Source: Streptomyces sp. 7-21 (GTDB lineage: Bacteria > Actinomycetota > Actinomycetes > Streptomycetales > Streptomycetaceae). From it: 64,000 bases of DNA. A program made the translations under genes and the position numbers. The notes under the pieces were generated by a model. It was given only the letters and a program-made list of their open reading frames with translations. It did not search any database and had not been told where the DNA came from. This document shows positions 43,181 through 53,340 of the stretch, piece after piece. The stretch is taken from positions 124,001 through 188,000 of the forward strand of contig NZ_JAERRL010000007.1 in assembly GCF_016741785.1 (NCBI RefSeq). Reading direction: 5' to 3'. Every line of letters starts with the position of its first letter. Position 1 is the first letter of the stretch.

Positions 43181-45145
43181 TCACGCCTCCTTGGGGTCGC
43201 TGGGGACGGTCACCGGTCGCGCGCCGCGCCGCAGCGGCGGACGGGCTCCCAGGCGCCGGGGGTCGAGCCCGGACCAGGGATGGCCGCTGTAGAAGAACCT
43301 TCTGGCCGCCAGGAGCGTCATGAGCGGCTTGGTGAACAGGAACACCACCAGGACGTCGAGCGCGGTGGTCAGGCCCAAAGTGAACGCGAAGCCCTGCACC
43401 TTGCCGACTGTCACCGTGAAGAGGACGGCCGCGGCGAGGAACGAGACGAAGTCGGAGACCAGGATCGTCCGCCGGGCACGTGGCCAGCCGCGCTCCACGG
43501 CGGTGCGCAGGGACCGGCCCTCCCTGATCTCGTCCCGGATCCGCTCGAAGTAGACGATGAACGAGTCGGTGGTGATGCCGATGGCCACGATGGCGCCGCA
43601 GACCGCGGGCAGGTTCAGGGCGAACCCGATGGCGGGCCCGAGCAGCGACATGATCGTGTACGTCAGCACGGTGGACACGAGGAGGCTGGCGATGGCGATC
43701 AGGGCCAGGCCGCGGTAGTACGTGACCATGTAGATCACGACGAGCGCGAGGCCGATCGCGCCCGCGATCAGTCCGGCACGCAGCTGCTCGCCGCCGAGCG
43801 TCGGGGAGACCGTGGAAACGCTGGCTTCCTCGAAGGTCAGGGGCAGCGCGCCGTAGCGCAGGATGTTGGCCAGTTCCTCGGCGGACTCCTGGGTGAAGCT
43901 GCCGGAGATCTCGGCGCGGCCGCCGCCGAGGCGCTGGGAGACGCTGGGGGCCGAGACGACCTCGCCATCGAGGACGATGGCGAACTGGTTCATCGGCTCG
44001 ACCTGCTGGGCCAGTTCGGCGGTGATGTCCGCGAACGCGCTGGTGCCGGCGTCGTTGAACTCCATCTGCACCACCCAGCCCTGGCCGGTCTGGGAGTCGA
44101 AGACGGCGCTGGCGTCGGACACGTCGCGGCCCGGCACGGCCACGGGGCCGAGGATGTACTTGAAGATGCCGTCGGTGTCACAGGCGACGACGGGCTCGTC
44201 GTCGTCAGCCCTGGCGGCCTCCTCGCTGGCCCGGAGCCTGGCCTGCTCCGTGGTGCAGTCGAGATTCTCCAGGCGGGCCTCCAGCGTGGTGTCGCCTTCG
44301 GAGTCGCCCTCCTCGCCTTCGGCTTCGGCGCCGTCGCCTTCGGAGTCGCCCTCCTCGCCTTCGGCTTCGCCGCCGTCGCCTTCCGACTCGCCGTCCTCGC
44401 CGCCGGCGTCGCTGGTGCCCTCCTCGTCACCGCTGCCGCCGTCCTGGCCCTCCCCCTGGGCGGGGTAGGAGGCGGTCTGCACGCTGGTGCCGGACCCGGG
44501 CGCGGGCAGCGACTGGTTCTCGGTGCCGTCGTCGTTGCTCTCTTCGCCGTCCCCGGCGGAGCCGGAGTCCCCGGAACCGCTGTCCGAGTCGTCCCCGGCG
44601 GAGCCGGAGTCCTCCTCGCCGGAGCCGGAACTCTCGTCACCGGACCCGGAGTTCTCCTCGCCGGACCCGGAGTCCTCCTCGCCGGATTCCTCCTCGTCCT
44701 CAGCCGGAGGCTCCGCGATCGCTGAGGAGAGCACCGGCCGGAAGCCCAGTTCGGCGGTCGTGCCGACCTGCTCCCGGGCCTCCTGCTCGTCCGTTCCCCT
44801 CGGGATGTTGACGATGATGTTCCGGTCGCCCTGGGTCTGCACCTCCGCCTCGGAGACGCCCAGGCCGTTGACCCGGCGCTCGATGATCGAGACGGCGGTG
44901 TTCAGGTTCCCCGGGTTGATCGCTTCCTCGTTCCCCTCCTCGGTCACGGCGGACAGCGTGATGCTCGTGCCGCCCGCCAGATCGATACCAAGGCGCGGGG
45001 TGGTGGAGCCAGAGAGGAACATGCCGCCGGTGAGGGCCACCATGAGGCACACGATCAGCAGCAGGGCACGTCCCGGTCTGCCCTTGGCATTCCGGGACGC
45101 GAGATTCCTCCTCCGTGAGGATCCGAAGCCCTTCTTCGTCGCCAC
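43181..45145 (-). CDS. secD: Protein translocase subunit SecD with acidic insert
   Basis: SecD is the partner of SecF. The 654-residue protein has an N-terminal helix (about 27-46), LGIDLAGGTSITL, a split extracytoplasmic P1 domain, and five more helices with ITTDSFIVYFERIRDEIREG. Between residues 146 and 286 lies a very acidic Ser/Gly/Asp/Glu-rich stretch with near repeats such as GEEGDSEGDGAEAE. This accounts for much of the excess over the shorter SecDs of other bacteria. The GTG start directly adjoins the yajC stop. Confidence 0.95.
   Translation of the reverse strand: MATKKGFGSSRRRNLASRNAKGRPGRALLLIVCLMVALTGGMFLSGSTTPRLGIDLAGGTSITLSAVTEEGNEEAINPGNLNTAVSIIERRVNGLGVSEAEVQTQGDRNIIVNIPRGTDEQEAREQVGTTAELGFRPVLSSAIAEPPAEDEEESGEEDSGSGEENSGSGDESSGSGEEDSGSAGDDSDSGSGDSGSAGDGEESNDDGTENQSLPAPGSGTSVQTASYPAQGEGQDGGSGDEEGTSDAGGEDGESEGDGGEAEGEEGDSEGDGAEAEGEEGDSEGDTTLEARLENLDCTTEQARLRASEEAARADDDEPVVACDTDGIFKYILGPVAVPGRDVSDASAVFDSQTGQGWVVQMEFNDAGTSAFADITAELAQQVEPMNQFAIVLDGEVVSAPSVSQRLGGGRAEISGSFTQESAEELANILRYGALPLTFEEASVSTVSPTLGGEQLRAGLIAGAIGLALVVIYMVTYYRGLALIAIASLLVSTVLTYTIMSLLGPAIGFALNLPAVCGAIVAIGITTDSFIVYFERIRDEIREGRSLRTAVERGWPRARRTILVSDFVSFLAAAVLFTVTVGKVQGFAFTLGLTTALDVLVVFLFTKPLMTLLAARRFFYSGHPWSGLDPRRLGARPPLRRGARPVTVPSDPKEA
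44288..44710 (-). repeat. Acidic low-complexity tract within secD
   Basis: This DNA encodes SecD residues about 146-286. It is built from short in-frame repeats of Glu/Asp/Ser/Gly codons, with two copies of a roughly 14-residue unit (EAEGEEGDSEGDG) near 44300-44375 and a series of SGSGEE-type units near 44600-44700. The reading frame is intact throughout. Length variation between strains would be expected. Confidence 0.7.
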
Positions 45146-45589
45146 TTACTTGGATCCGTTCTCTCCGTCGGTCCCTGAGTCGCGCTCGTCCGCCTCGTCC
45201 GTGCTGTCGTCACCGTCCTTCTCCAGGCGCGGCCCGTCCTGAGCGGTGCCCTCACCGGTCAGCGACGAGGCGTCGTCGGGAACGACGGGAGTGTCGTCCT
45301 CGGCCGGCTCGCCCGAGACGATGCGGTGGTACTCGTCCCCCTCCAGGACCGCGCCGATCGCGTTCTTGGCGTAGACCGCGTGGACGCCCGGCGCGACCTC
45401 CAGCAGCACGGTGTCCTCGCGGACCTCCTTGACGAGGGCGTACAGGCCGCCGATCGTGCGGACGCCCGTGCCTGGCTGCATTGCTTCACGCATCTCCATG
45501 ACCTGGCGCTGCCGGTTCTTGGCAGACCGGGACATGAGGAACATGACGCCAATGAGCAGAAGGAACGGGAAGAGAATCGCGATATCCAC
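45146..45589 (-). CDS. yajC: Preprotein translocase subunit YajC
   Basis: YajC associates with SecDF. The 147-residue protein has one N-terminal transmembrane helix (IAILFPFLLLIGVMFLMS), the GTGVRTIGGLYALVKEV core domain, and an acidic C-terminal tail (from about 95). It starts at GTG 45589, is the first gene of the yajC-secD-secF-apt group, and is preceded by a good promoter. Confidence 0.92.
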   Translation of the reverse strand: MDIAILFPFLLLIGVMFLMSRSAKNRQRQVMEMREAMQPGTGVRTIGGLYALVKEVREDTVLLEVAPGVHAVYAKNAIGAVLEGDEYHRIVSGEPAEDDTPVVPDDASSLTGEGTAQDGPRLEKDGDDSTDEADERDSGTDGENGSK

Positions 45590-45674
45590 GGCGAAGGAAT
45601 GTCCTTGTGTGAGGCCGCTGAACGGCCTGGGTGTGCGGGGGCGGGTGCCGCCCGTGACGGGGCGGCGTCGGCGG

Positions 45675-45704
45675 AGTCTAAATGAGGCTGCGCCGGGGGA
45701 ACAA
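45675..45704 (-). promoter_or_regulatory. Candidate yajC-secD-secF-apt promoter
   Basis: On the minus strand TTGTTC (45699-45704) and TAGACT (45675-45680) are spaced by 18 bases, about 85 bases upstream of the yajC GTG. A hairpin (GCCGCCC/GGGCGGC at 45647-45666) lies in the leader. A dyad AACaaCGTGCACGatGTT (45700-45717) overlaps the -35 and could be an operator. Confidence 0.5.
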
Positions 45705-45750
45705 CGTGCACGATGTTATCGGAGTTCCGTCACGGGAGAATTCCACTGCG

Positions 45751-46833
45751 TCACGCCCCGAACAGTCCGGGTTGTCCCCCGCCGCCGGCGGACGGCGGCG
45801 TGAGCCCGAGATGGCGCCAGGCGGCCGGGGTGGCGACCCGTCCGCGCGGCGTACGGGCCAGCAGCCCCTCGCGGACGAGAAACGGCTCGGCAACCTCCTC
45901 GACGGTCTCGCGCTCCTCCCCCACGGCGACGGCCAGGGTGGACAGCCCCACCGGGCCGCCGCCGAAGAGGCGCAGCAGCGCGTCGAGGACGGCCCGGTCG
46001 AGCCGGTCCAGGCCCCGCTCGTCCACCTCGTACACGGCCAGGGCGCGTGCGGCGATCTCCCGCGTGATCACGCCGTCGGCCCGGACCTGGGCGTAGTCCC
46101 GCACCCGGCGCAGCAGCCGGTTGGCGATGCGGGGCGTGCCGCGGGAGCGGCCGGCGATCTCGGCGGCGCCGTCACTGGTGACGGCCACGTCCAGCAGCCG
46201 GGCGGAGCGGCGCACCACCTGTTCCAGCTCTTCCGGCTCGTAGAACTCCATGTGGCCGGTGAAGCCGAAGCGGTCCCGCAGCGGCGGCGGCAGCAGCCCG
46301 GCCCGGGTGGTGGCGCCGACGAGGGTGAAGGGGGGCAGTTCCAGGGGGATGGCGGTGGCGCCGGGGCCCTTGCCGACGACGACGTCGACGCGGAAGTCCT
46401 CCATCGCCATGTACAGCATCTCCTCGGCGGGACGGGACATCCGGTGGATCTCGTCGAGGAAGAGCACCTCGCCCTCGGAGAGGGAGGACAGCAGCGAGGC
46501 CAGGTCACCGGCGTGCTGGATGGCCGGGCCCGAGGTGACGCGCAGCGGGGCGCCCATCTCCGCGGCGATGATCATGGACAGCGTCGTCTTGCCGAGGCCG
46601 GGGGCGCCGGAGAGCAGCACGTGGTCCGCGGTCCCGCCGCGGGCACGCGCCGCGCGCAGCACCAGGTCGAGCTGCTCGCGCACCTTGGCCTGGCCGATGA
46701 ACTCGCTGAGGTCGCGCGGCCGCAGCGCGGCCTCGACGGCCCGGTCCTCGCCGTCGGCCTCGGCGCCGACGAGGCGCTCGGGGGCGGCACGGGAGGCGGC
46801 GGGGGTGTGCGTGAGGTCGTCGTCCCGGGTCAT
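45751..46833 (-). CDS. ruvB: Holliday junction helicase subunit RuvB
   Basis: RuvB is the AAA+ motor of branch migration. The 360-residue protein has Walker [10 protein letters not shown] (76-84), Walker [10 protein letters not shown], sensor 1 VGATTRAG, the arginine finger in DRFGF, and a C-terminal winged-helix domain. It is downstream of ruvA by 27 bases, the standard ruvC-ruvA-ruvB order. Confidence 0.96.
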   Translation of the reverse strand: MTRDDDLTHTPAASRAAPERLVGAEADGEDRAVEAALRPRDLSEFIGQAKVREQLDLVLRAARARGGTADHVLLSGAPGLGKTTLSMIIAAEMGAPLRVTSGPAIQHAGDLASLLSSLSEGEVLFLDEIHRMSRPAEEMLYMAMEDFRVDVVVGKGPGATAIPLELPPFTLVGATTRAGLLPPPLRDRFGFTGHMEFYEPEELEQVVRRSARLLDVAVTSDGAAEIAGRSRGTPRIANRLLRRVRDYAQVRADGVITREIAARALAVYEVDERGLDRLDRAVLDALLRLFGGGPVGLSTLAVAVGEERETVEEVAEPFLVREGLLARTPRGRVATPAAWRHLGLTPPSAGGGGQPGLFGA

Positions 46834-46860
46834 GGGGGATCACTCCTGGCGTGGGCCGCG

Positions 46861-47475
46861 TCAGCGGGAGCGGTTGAGCGTGCGCAGGGCGGCGCGCAGC
46901 AGGTCGGGCACGGAGGGCTGGCCGTCCGCCGCCTCCGCCTGGGCGGCGACGGCCTCGACCGCCTCGTCCGCCTGCCGGGGCGCGTACCCCAGGCCGGTCA
47001 GCGCGCTGTGCACCTGCTCGCGCCAGCCGGAGGCGGCCGCCGGGGCCGGGCCGGCCGGCGGCACGGCGGCCGCCGGCTCGCCGAGGCGGCCGGCCAGCTC
47101 CAGCAGGAGCTTCTGCGCGCCCTTCTTGCCGATACCGGGCACGGCGGTCAGCGCCTTCTCGTCGCCCTCGGCGACCGCGCGGCGCAGCGCGTCCGGCGTG
47201 TGCACCGCGAGCATGGCCTGCGCCAGCCGGGGCCCGACGCCGCTGGCGGTCTGGAGCAGCTCGAACACCTGCCGCTCGTCGTCCGTGGCGAAGCCGTACA
47301 GCGTCAGGGAGTCCTCGCGCACGACGAGCGACGTGGCCAGGCGGGCCTGCTCTCCCACCCGCAGCCCGGCGAGGGTGCCGGGCGTGCACTGCACCGCGAA
47401 GCCGACGCCGCCGACCTCCACGACGGCGCTGTCCGGCCCGAGCGCGGCGACCGGGCCCGAAACAAAGGCGATCAT
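46861..47475 (-). CDS. ruvA: Holliday junction DNA helicase subunit RuvA
   Basis: RuvA binds four-way junctions as a tetramer and recruits RuvB. The 204-residue protein has the N-terminal OB fold ([13 protein letters not shown]), a double helix-hairpin-helix ([12 protein letters not shown] and [16 protein letters not shown]), and a C-terminal RuvB-binding domain after a Pro/Ala linker. Its ATG overlaps the ruvC stop (ATGA). Confidence 0.95.
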   Translation of the reverse strand: MIAFVSGPVAALGPDSAVVEVGGVGFAVQCTPGTLAGLRVGEQARLATSLVVREDSLTLYGFATDDERQVFELLQTASGVGPRLAQAMLAVHTPDALRRAVAEGDEKALTAVPGIGKKGAQKLLLELAGRLGEPAAAVPPAGPAPAAASGWREQVHSALTGLGYAPRQADEAVEAVAAQAEAADGQPSVPDLLRAALRTLNRSR

Positions 47476-48041
47476 GTCGGGGGCGTGCCCTTCCTGGGAA
47501 TGGTGCGGCGGACGCCGGGCACAGCGGCACCGCGGACGGCGGCGGACGCCGACCGGAGCCTGGCCTGGGCCGGTGCCCGCCAGACGTGGCAGATGGCCAG
47601 CGCCAGCGCGTCGGCCGCGTCGGCGGGGCGCGGCGGGGCGTCGAGCCGCAGCAGCCGCGTGATCATGGCGCCCACCTGGTCCTTGCCCGCACTGCCGCTG
47701 CCGGTGACGGCGGCCTTGACCTCGCTGGGCGTGTGCAGCGCGACGGGAAGCCCGCGCCGGGCGGCGCAGAGCATGGCCACCGCACCCGCCTGCGCCGTGC
47801 CCATCACGGTGCGGACGTTGTGCTGGCTGAAGACACGCTCGACGGCGACGGCGTCGGGCCGGTGCGTCTCAAGCCACTCCTCAACGCCCCGCTCGATGCC
47901 CAGCAGCCGCCGGTGCGTCTCCTCGTCGGGCGGGGTACGGACGACCCCGGCCGCGACCATGCGCAGCGCGCGGCCGGGGAGGCCGTCCACCACGCCGATG
48001 CCGCAGCGGGTCAGCCCCGGGTCCACGCCAAGTACCCGCAT
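47472..48041 (-). CDS. ruvC: Crossover junction endodeoxyribonuclease RuvC
   Basis: RuvC resolves Holliday junctions. The 189-residue protein has the first catalytic Asp at position 7 ([12 protein letters not shown]), the second acidic site in AVERVF, and the late pair in [13 protein letters not shown] chose the ATG at 48041; the frame is open further upstream but the enzyme begins at this RVLGVDPG. A basic tail of about 30 residues extends beyond the E. coli length. Confidence 0.95.
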   Translation of the reverse strand: MRVLGVDPGLTRCGIGVVDGLPGRALRMVAAGVVRTPPDEETHRRLLGIERGVEEWLETHRPDAVAVERVFSQHNVRTVMGTAQAGAVAMLCAARRGLPVALHTPSEVKAAVTGSGSAGKDQVGAMITRLLRLDAPPRPADAADALALAICHVWRAPAQARLRSASAAVRGAAVPGVRRTIPRKGTPPT

Positions 48042-48147
48042 GGCTCTCCTCGCTCGCCGGTCCGATCCTGTTCGCCGCAGGCTACCGGCGGGCACCGACA
48101 ACGCCCGTGCGGGGCGCCGCCGGCCGGGCGCGCGGAGCGGGCAGGGC

Positions 48148-48900
48148 TCAGGCGCCGACCTTCGCCATGACGTCGTCGGGGACGTCGAAGTTGGCGAAGA
48201 CGTTCTGCACGTCGTCGCTGTCCTCCAGCGCCTCGATCAGCCGGAAGATCTTCTTCGCGCCTTCCTCGTCGAGTTCGACCTGCATGGTGGGCACGAAGCT
48301 GTTCTCGGCCGAGTCGTAGTCGATCCCGGCCTCCTGCAGGGCGGTGCGCACCGCGACGAGGTCGCTGGCCTCGCTGATCACCTCGAAGGACTCGCCGAGG
48401 TCATTGACCTCCTCGGCGCCGGCGTCGAGGACCGCGCCGAGCACGTCGTCCTCGGTCTGCCCGTTCTTGGGCACGATGACGACGCCCTTGCGGTTGAACA
48501 GGTAGGACACCGAACCGGGGTCGGCCATCGATCCGCCGTTGCGCGTCATGGCGACGCGCACGTCGGAGGCGGCGCGGTTGCGGTTGTCAGTGAGGCACTC
48601 GATGAGGATCGCGACGCCGTTGGGCCCGTAGCCCTCGTACATGATCGTCTGGTAATCGGCGCCACCCGCCTCGAGTCCGGCGCCGCGCTTGACGGCGCGC
48701 TCGATGTTGGCGTTCGGGACGGAGCTCTTCTTGGCCTTCTGAATGGCGTCGTAGAGCGTCGGGTTGCCCTCCGGGTCGGGGCCGCCCAAGCGGGCCGCGA
48801 CCTCGACATTCTTGATCAGCTTGGCGAAGAGCTTCCCCCGCTTGGCGTCGATCACCGCTTTCTTGTGCTTGGTGGTTGCCCACTTAGAGTGGCCGGACAC
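48148..48900 (-). CDS. YebC/PmpR-family protein
   Basis: The 250-residue protein begins [27 protein letters not shown], the family signature, and continues through the three-domain YebC fold. YebC proteins were first described as transcription regulators and more recently as factors that help ribosomes pass proline-rich stretches, complementing EF-P, which is encoded at 17715. It sits upstream of ruvC, a conserved arrangement. Confidence 0.93.
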   Translation of the reverse strand: MSGHSKWATTKHKKAVIDAKRGKLFAKLIKNVEVAARLGGPDPEGNPTLYDAIQKAKKSSVPNANIERAVKRGAGLEAGGADYQTIMYEGYGPNGVAILIECLTDNRNRAASDVRVAMTRNGGSMADPGSVSYLFNRKGVVIVPKNGQTEDDVLGAVLDAGAEEVNDLGESFEVISEASDLVAVRTALQEAGIDYDSAENSFVPTMQVELDEEGAKKIFRLIEALEDSDDVQNVFANFDVPDDVMAKVGA

Positions 48901-48956
48901 AGCCCATGCTCCTTCGATGTCGCGACGTCGGGGGACCCGCCGATCTTACCGGGAGC

Positions 48957-49550
48957 TCACGGGCGCGCCTCGCGCACCATATCCGCGAAAAGCCGGTGGA
49001 CCCGGTGGTCGCCGGTGAGTTCGGGGTGGAAGGCGGTGGCGAGCAGACGCCCCTGGCGCACGGCGACGGCGTGCCCGCCGTAGACGGCGAGCGGCTCGGC
49101 CCCCGCGCCGGTGGACTCGACCCAGGGCGCCCTGATGAACACGCCCTGCACCGGGCCGCCTTCGATGCCGGTGACGTCAAGCGCCGCCTCGAACGACTCG
49201 TTCTGGCGCCCGAAGGCGTTACGCCGCACGATCATGTCGATGCCGCCGATGGTCTCCTGGCCCGCGCGCGGGTCGAGGATCTTGTCGGCGAGCATGATCA
49301 TGCCGGCGCACGAGCCGTAGGCGGGCATGCCCGCCGCGACGCGCGCCCGCAGCGGCTCCATGAGGCCGAACGCGCTGGCCAGCTTGGAGATCGTGGTGGA
49401 CTCGCCGCCGGGGATAACCAGGCCGTCCACCGCGGCCAGCTCCTCGGGCCGGCGCACGGACTCGGCCCGCGCGCCGGCCGCGGTGAGCGCGGCGAGATGT
49501 TCCCTGACGTCGCCCTGCAGGGCCAGCACGCCGATGCGCGGAGCGGACAC
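48957..49550 (-). CDS. pdxT: Pyridoxal 5'-phosphate synthase glutaminase subunit
   Basis: PdxT supplies ammonia to PdxS. The 197-residue class I amidotransferase has GGES (48-51), the nucleophile Cys81 in GSCAGM and the His/Glu pair in [10 protein letters not shown] chose the GTG at 49550 ([13 protein letters not shown]); another GTG at 49565 overlaps the pdxS stop and would add five residues. Confidence 0.95.
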   Translation of the reverse strand: MSAPRIGVLALQGDVREHLAALTAAGARAESVRRPEELAAVDGLVIPGGESTTISKLASAFGLMEPLRARVAAGMPAYGSCAGMIMLADKILDPRAGQETIGGIDMIVRRNAFGRQNESFEAALDVTGIEGGPVQGVFIRAPWVESTGAGAEPLAVYGGHAVAVRQGRLLATAFHPELTGDHRVHRLFADMVREARP

Positions 49551-49561
49551 GGCGCCCCCGC

Positions 49562-50476
49562 TCACCAGCCGCGCGAGGCGTAGCGCTCGGCCTCGGGCAG
49601 CGTGTCGACGTTGATGCCGACCATGGCCTCGCCGAGACCGCGCGAGACGTCGGCGATGACCTTGGGGTCGTCGTAGAAGGTGGTGGCCTTCACGATCGCG
49701 GCGGCGCGCTGGGCCGGGTCGCCGGACTTGAAGATGCCGGAGCCGACGAAGACGCCCTCCGCGCCGAGCTGCCGCATCAGGGCGGCGTCCGCGGGCGTGG
49801 CCACGCCGCCGGCGGAGAACAGCACCACGGGCAGCTTGCCGAGCTCGGCGACCTCGCTGACCAGCTCGTAGGGGGCGCGCAGCTCCTTGGCCGCGGCGTA
49901 CAGCTCGTGCCGGTCCAGGCCCCGCAGGCGGGCGATGTCGCCCTTGATGCGCCGCAGGTGGCGGACGGCCTCCACGACGTTGCCGGTGCCGGCCTCGCCC
50001 TTGGAGCGGATCATGGCCGCGCCCTCGGAGATACGCCGCAGCGCCTCGCCGAGGTTGGTGGCGCCGCAGACGAAGGGCGTGGTGAACGCCCACTTGTCCG
50101 TGTGGTTGACCTCGTCGGCGGGGGTGAGGACCTCGGACTCGTCAATGTAGTCGACGCCGAGGGCCTGGAGCACCTGGGCCTCGACGATGTGCCCGATGCG
50201 GGACTTGGCCATCACCGGGATCGAGACGGCGTTGATGATGCTCTCGATCATGTCCGGGTCGGACATGCGGGCCACGCCGCCGTGGGCGCGGATGTCGGCG
50301 GGGACGCGCTCCAGCGCCATGACGGCCACGGCGCCCGCGTCCTCGGCGATCTTGGCCTGCTCGGGCGTGACGACGTCCATGATGACGCCGCCCTTGAGCT
50401 GCTCGGCCATCCCCCGCTTGACCCGGGCGGTGCCGGTCTCGGGGCCCTGCGGGGTACTGGGAGACGCGCTCGACAT
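49562..50476 (-). CDS. pdxS: Pyridoxal 5'-phosphate synthase synthase subunit
   Basis: PdxS builds PLP from ribose 5-phosphate, glyceraldehyde 3-phosphate and ammonia. The 304-residue TIM barrel has [18 protein letters not shown] with an active-site Lys, DYIDESEVL and [14 protein letters not shown]. It precedes pdxT and the two form the 12+12 complex. PLP is required by the class IV aminotransferase at 62709. Confidence 0.96.
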   Translation of the reverse strand: MSSASPSTPQGPETGTARVKRGMAEQLKGGVIMDVVTPEQAKIAEDAGAVAVMALERVPADIRAHGGVARMSDPDMIESIINAVSIPVMAKSRIGHIVEAQVLQALGVDYIDESEVLTPADEVNHTDKWAFTTPFVCGATNLGEALRRISEGAAMIRSKGEAGTGNVVEAVRHLRRIKGDIARLRGLDRHELYAAAKELRAPYELVSEVAELGKLPVVLFSAGGVATPADAALMRQLGAEGVFVGSGIFKSGDPAQRAAAIVKATTFYDDPKVIADVSRGLGEAMVGINVDTLPEAERYASRGW

Positions 50477-50660
50477 GCTGTTTCGACCTCACTCACGTGC
50501 TGGAAACGGTGGCGGCCGCGCGCCATGGCGTGCTTCCGGTGCCCAGCGTCCATGGTAGGCAGGCCCGCTGGCATACCCGGCGGGCTTTCCGGCGCCGCGG
50601 TGGCGCACCGTCATCCAGGAGAACGCGAAGTGGCCCCGGCGGGAAAGGGCCAATCGTCCC

Positions 50661-51233
50661 TCAGTGGCCTGGTCCGCCGCGGCTCTGGGCGTACTCCACC
50701 AGGGCGGGCGGCGGCTCGTCGTCCATCTCGAAGGCGAGGGGGGCGGGCGCGTGCCCGGCCAGCCGCAGCCAGCGCACGGTGCGGTGGCGGCGCAGCGCGC
50801 GGGCGGCGCGCACAGCGTCGTTGTGGAAGCGGCGGGCCATGGGCACGCGGCGCACGGCGGCCGTCAGCTCCGCGACGGTGTCCTCGCCGCCGGGTGCCTC
50901 GCCGACGGCCCGCACCTGTGCACCGTCCGCGAACACCGCGCGCAGCGCCTGGCTCAGCTCGCTCTCGGCGACCTCGCGCTGGTCGTCTTCCGCCAGCCGC
51001 GCCGCGTGCGCGGCCTGGTACAGCACCATCGACGCGGCCGGGTCGAACACGCCGGAGGTGGCGAGCTCCTGGGTGATGGAAGCCCGGCGCAGCAGCTGGG
51101 CGTCGAGAGCGGCCCGCGCGGCGTCGATGCGGGCGTGGAGCCGGTCGAGCCGGCCGGCGGTCCAGCTGAGGTAGACGGCCACCAGCAGCAGGGCAGCCGC
51201 GGAGCAGACGAGGATCCAGACGGGAGTGGTCAC
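50661..51233 (-). CDS. LemA-like membrane protein in the PIM cassette
   Basis: This 190-residue protein has one N-terminal transmembrane helix (about 5-24) and then LHARIDAARAALDAQLLRRASITQEL, which resembles the LemA-family helix, followed by further helices and an acidic-proline end. No enzymatic motif is visible. Its GTG start overlaps the pimA stop, so it is coupled to PI-mannoside synthesis. Its role there is unknown. Confidence 0.7.
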   Translation of the reverse strand: MTTPVWILVCSAAALLLVAVYLSWTAGRLDRLHARIDAARAALDAQLLRRASITQELATSGVFDPAASMVLYQAAHAARLAEDDQREVAESELSQALRAVFADGAQVRAVGEAPGGEDTVAELTAAVRRVPMARRFHNDAVRAARALRRHRTVRWLRLAGHAPAPLAFEMDDEPPPALVEYAQSRGGPGH

Positions 51234-52447
51234 ACGTCGCCTCCGCGGTCACGCGTCTGGTCACGGTCCCGGGCCTGGTCCCGGCCCAGGTCGCGGTGGA
51301 AGCCCAGGCGGCCCAGCAGTCCGGCGCGCTCATCGGGGGCGACCGCCCCGGCGCCGTCCCGGACGGTTTCGTAGACGGCGAGGATGTCGGAGCCCACGGT
51401 GGACCAGTCGTAGCGCCGCACGTGCACGCTGCCCCGCGCCCGCAGCTCTTCCCGCCGCGCCGGATCGCCCAGCAGCCGGACGGCGGCGTCGGCGAGGGCG
51501 TCGGCGTCCTCGTTGCGGAACAGCTCGCCGGCGCGTCCGCCGTCGAGGACCTGCGCGAACGCATCGAGGTCGCTGGCCAGCACGGGCGCGCCCGCGGACA
51601 TGGCCTCGACGAGGATGATGCCGAAGCTCTCCCCGCCCGTGTTGGGGGCCACGTACAGGTCAACGCTCCGCAGCAGCCTGGCCTTGTCCTCGTCGCTGAC
51701 CATGCCGAGGAACTCCACGCGGCGGCGCGCCTCCTCCGGCAGCCCGGCCACGGCCTGCTGCTCGTCCCCCCGGCCCGCGACCAGCAGCCGGGCCCCGGGG
51801 TGCGCGGCCAGGATGGCGGGCAGCGCGCGCATGAGCACCGGCAGGCCCTTGCGGGGCTCGTCGATCCGGCCGATGAAGCCGATGGTCTGGCCCTGCCACT
51901 CGGCCTTGGGCTCGGCGCCGGCGAAGAAGGAGACGTCGACGCCGTTGGGGATGACGACGGCGTCGCCCCCCAGATGCTCGACGAGGGTGCGGCGGGCGTA
52001 CTCGCTGACAGCGATGCGGGCACTGATCTTCTCCAGCGCCGGCTGCAGGATCGGGTAGGCCGCGATCATGGCCCGGGAGCGGGGGTTGGAGGTGTGGAAC
52101 GTGCCGACGATCGGGCCGCGCGCCGCCCAGCAGGTCAGCAGCGCCAGCGAGGGGGCGGCCGGCTCGTGGATGTGCAGCACGTCGAAGTCGCCCTCATGCA
52201 CCCAGCGGCGGGCGCGGGCGGCCGAGAGGAAGCCGAAGTTGAGCCGGGCCACGGACCCGTTGTAGGGGACGGGCACGGCACGCCCGGCGGAGACGACGTA
52301 CGGGGGCAGCGGGGTGTCGTCGTCGGCGGGGGCGAGCACGGAGACGTCGTGGCCGCGCCGGGTGAGGTGCTCGGCCAGGTCGCGCACGTGGAACTGGACG
52401 CCGCCGGGCACGTCCCAGGAGTACGGGCAGACGATGCCGATTCTCAT
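51230..52447 (-). CDS. pimA: Phosphatidylinositol alpha-mannosyltransferase PimA
   Basis: PimA adds the first mannose to phosphatidylinositol on the inner membrane face. The 405-residue GT4 enzyme starts MRIGIVCPYSWDVPGGVQFHV, has the HIHEP acceptor-site motif, GFIGRIDEPRKGL, and the GDP-mannose motif GESFGIILVEA. The C-terminus is a charged Arg/Asp repeat of about 20 residues. Its ATG overlaps the acyltransferase stop, in the order pgsA-acyltransferase-pimA known from mycobacteria. Confidence 0.92.
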   Translation of the reverse strand: MRIGIVCPYSWDVPGGVQFHVRDLAEHLTRRGHDVSVLAPADDDTPLPPYVVSAGRAVPVPYNGSVARLNFGFLSAARARRWVHEGDFDVLHIHEPAAPSLALLTCWAARGPIVGTFHTSNPRSRAMIAAYPILQPALEKISARIAVSEYARRTLVEHLGGDAVVIPNGVDVSFFAGAEPKAEWQGQTIGFIGRIDEPRKGLPVLMRALPAILAAHPGARLLVAGRGDEQQAVAGLPEEARRRVEFLGMVSDEDKARLLRSVDLYVAPNTGGESFGIILVEAMSAGAPVLASDLDAFAQVLDGGRAGELFRNEDADALADAAVRLLGDPARREELRARGSVHVRRYDWSTVGSDILAVYETVRDGAGAVAPDERAGLLGRLGFHRDLGRDQARDRDQTRDRGGDV

Positions 52448-53340
52448 GCGCCGTGCCCCCCGTCCCGGTCCGGCCACAGCCGCTGCAGCATGTGCCAGTC
52501 CTGCGGGTGGCGGGAGATGCCCGCGGCGAAGCTGTCGGCGACGGCCTGTGTCATCACCCGCGCCTTCTCGGCCCGGGTCCCGGCCTCGGGGACCGCGACG
52601 GGCGGGTGGACGCGGCCGCGCATCACGGGCGGGTCGTCGTACCACAGGGTGACCGGCAGCAGCGCCGCGCCCGTGTGCAGGGCCAGCATGGCGGGTCCGG
52701 CCGGCATGCGGGCCGTCTCGCCGAAGAACGTCACCTCGGTGCCGGAGGCGGACAGGTCACGGTCGGCGACCAGGCAGACCAGGCCGCCCTTGCGGAGCCG
52801 CCGGGAGAGCGCCCCGAACGCCGTGCCGCCGTTGTGCGGCAGCACCTCCATGCCGAGGCCCTCGCGGTAGGCGACGAAACGGTCGTAGAGGCTCTCGGGC
52901 CGCAGCCGTTCGGCGACGGTGGTGAACGGGACACCGAGCTCGGTGACGACCCAGGCACCGGCCAGGTCCCAGTTGGCCATGTGCGGCAGCGCGAGGACGG
53001 CGCCGCGACCGGAGTCCAGGGCGTCGGTGAGCAGCTCGACGCCCTCGGGCGCGAAGCTGGCGCGGATGCGTGCGGCGCTCATCACGGGCAGCCGGAAGGA
53101 CTCCATCCAGTACCGCAGGTAGGAGCGCATACCGGCGCGCGAGAGGGCGCGCAGCTCCTCGGGCGTCGCGTCCCGGCGCACACGCGCCAGGTTGTGTTCC
53201 AGGCGCCGGACGCCCGCGCCGCGGCGCCGCCAGGCCGCGTCGGCGACGCGGCGGCCGAGCGCCCGGGCGGCGGGCTCGGGCAGGCGCTTGACCGCGCCCC
53301 AGCCGAGCCCGTACAGCGCATCGACCGCCTGTTCTCTCAT
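52444..53340 (-). CDS. Phosphatidylinositol mannoside acyltransferase
   Basis: This 298-residue protein belongs to the lipid A-like (HtrB/PatA) acyltransferase family. The catalytic HX4D motif is His120-MANW-Asp125, with RKGGLVCLVADRD further along. In mycobacteria the homologue between pgsA and pimA acylates PIM. Its ATG overlaps the pgsA stop, so the three enzymes are translated together. Confidence 0.9.
   Translation of the reverse strand: MREQAVDALYGLGWGAVKRLPEPAARALGRRVADAAWRRRGAGVRRLEHNLARVRRDATPEELRALSRAGMRSYLRYWMESFRLPVMSAARIRASFAPEGVELLTDALDSGRGAVLALPHMANWDLAGAWVVTELGVPFTTVAERLRPESLYDRFVAYREGLGMEVLPHNGGTAFGALSRRLRKGGLVCLVADRDLSASGTEVTFFGETARMPAGPAMLALHTGAALLPVTLWYDDPPVMRGRVHPPVAVPEAGTRAEKARVMTQAVADSFAAGISRHPQDWHMLQRLWPDRDGGHGA

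Noticed and set aside
44288..44710. CRISPR-like or minisatellite array in secD
   Set aside because: Repeats are short, degenerate and in frame within a coding region with no spacers of fixed length, so this is protein low complexity.
45682..49083. 1133-codon open frame on the plus strand across ruvB to yebC
   Set aside because: It runs antisense to RuvB, RuvA, RuvC and YebC, all with intact motifs; its own product is low-complexity.
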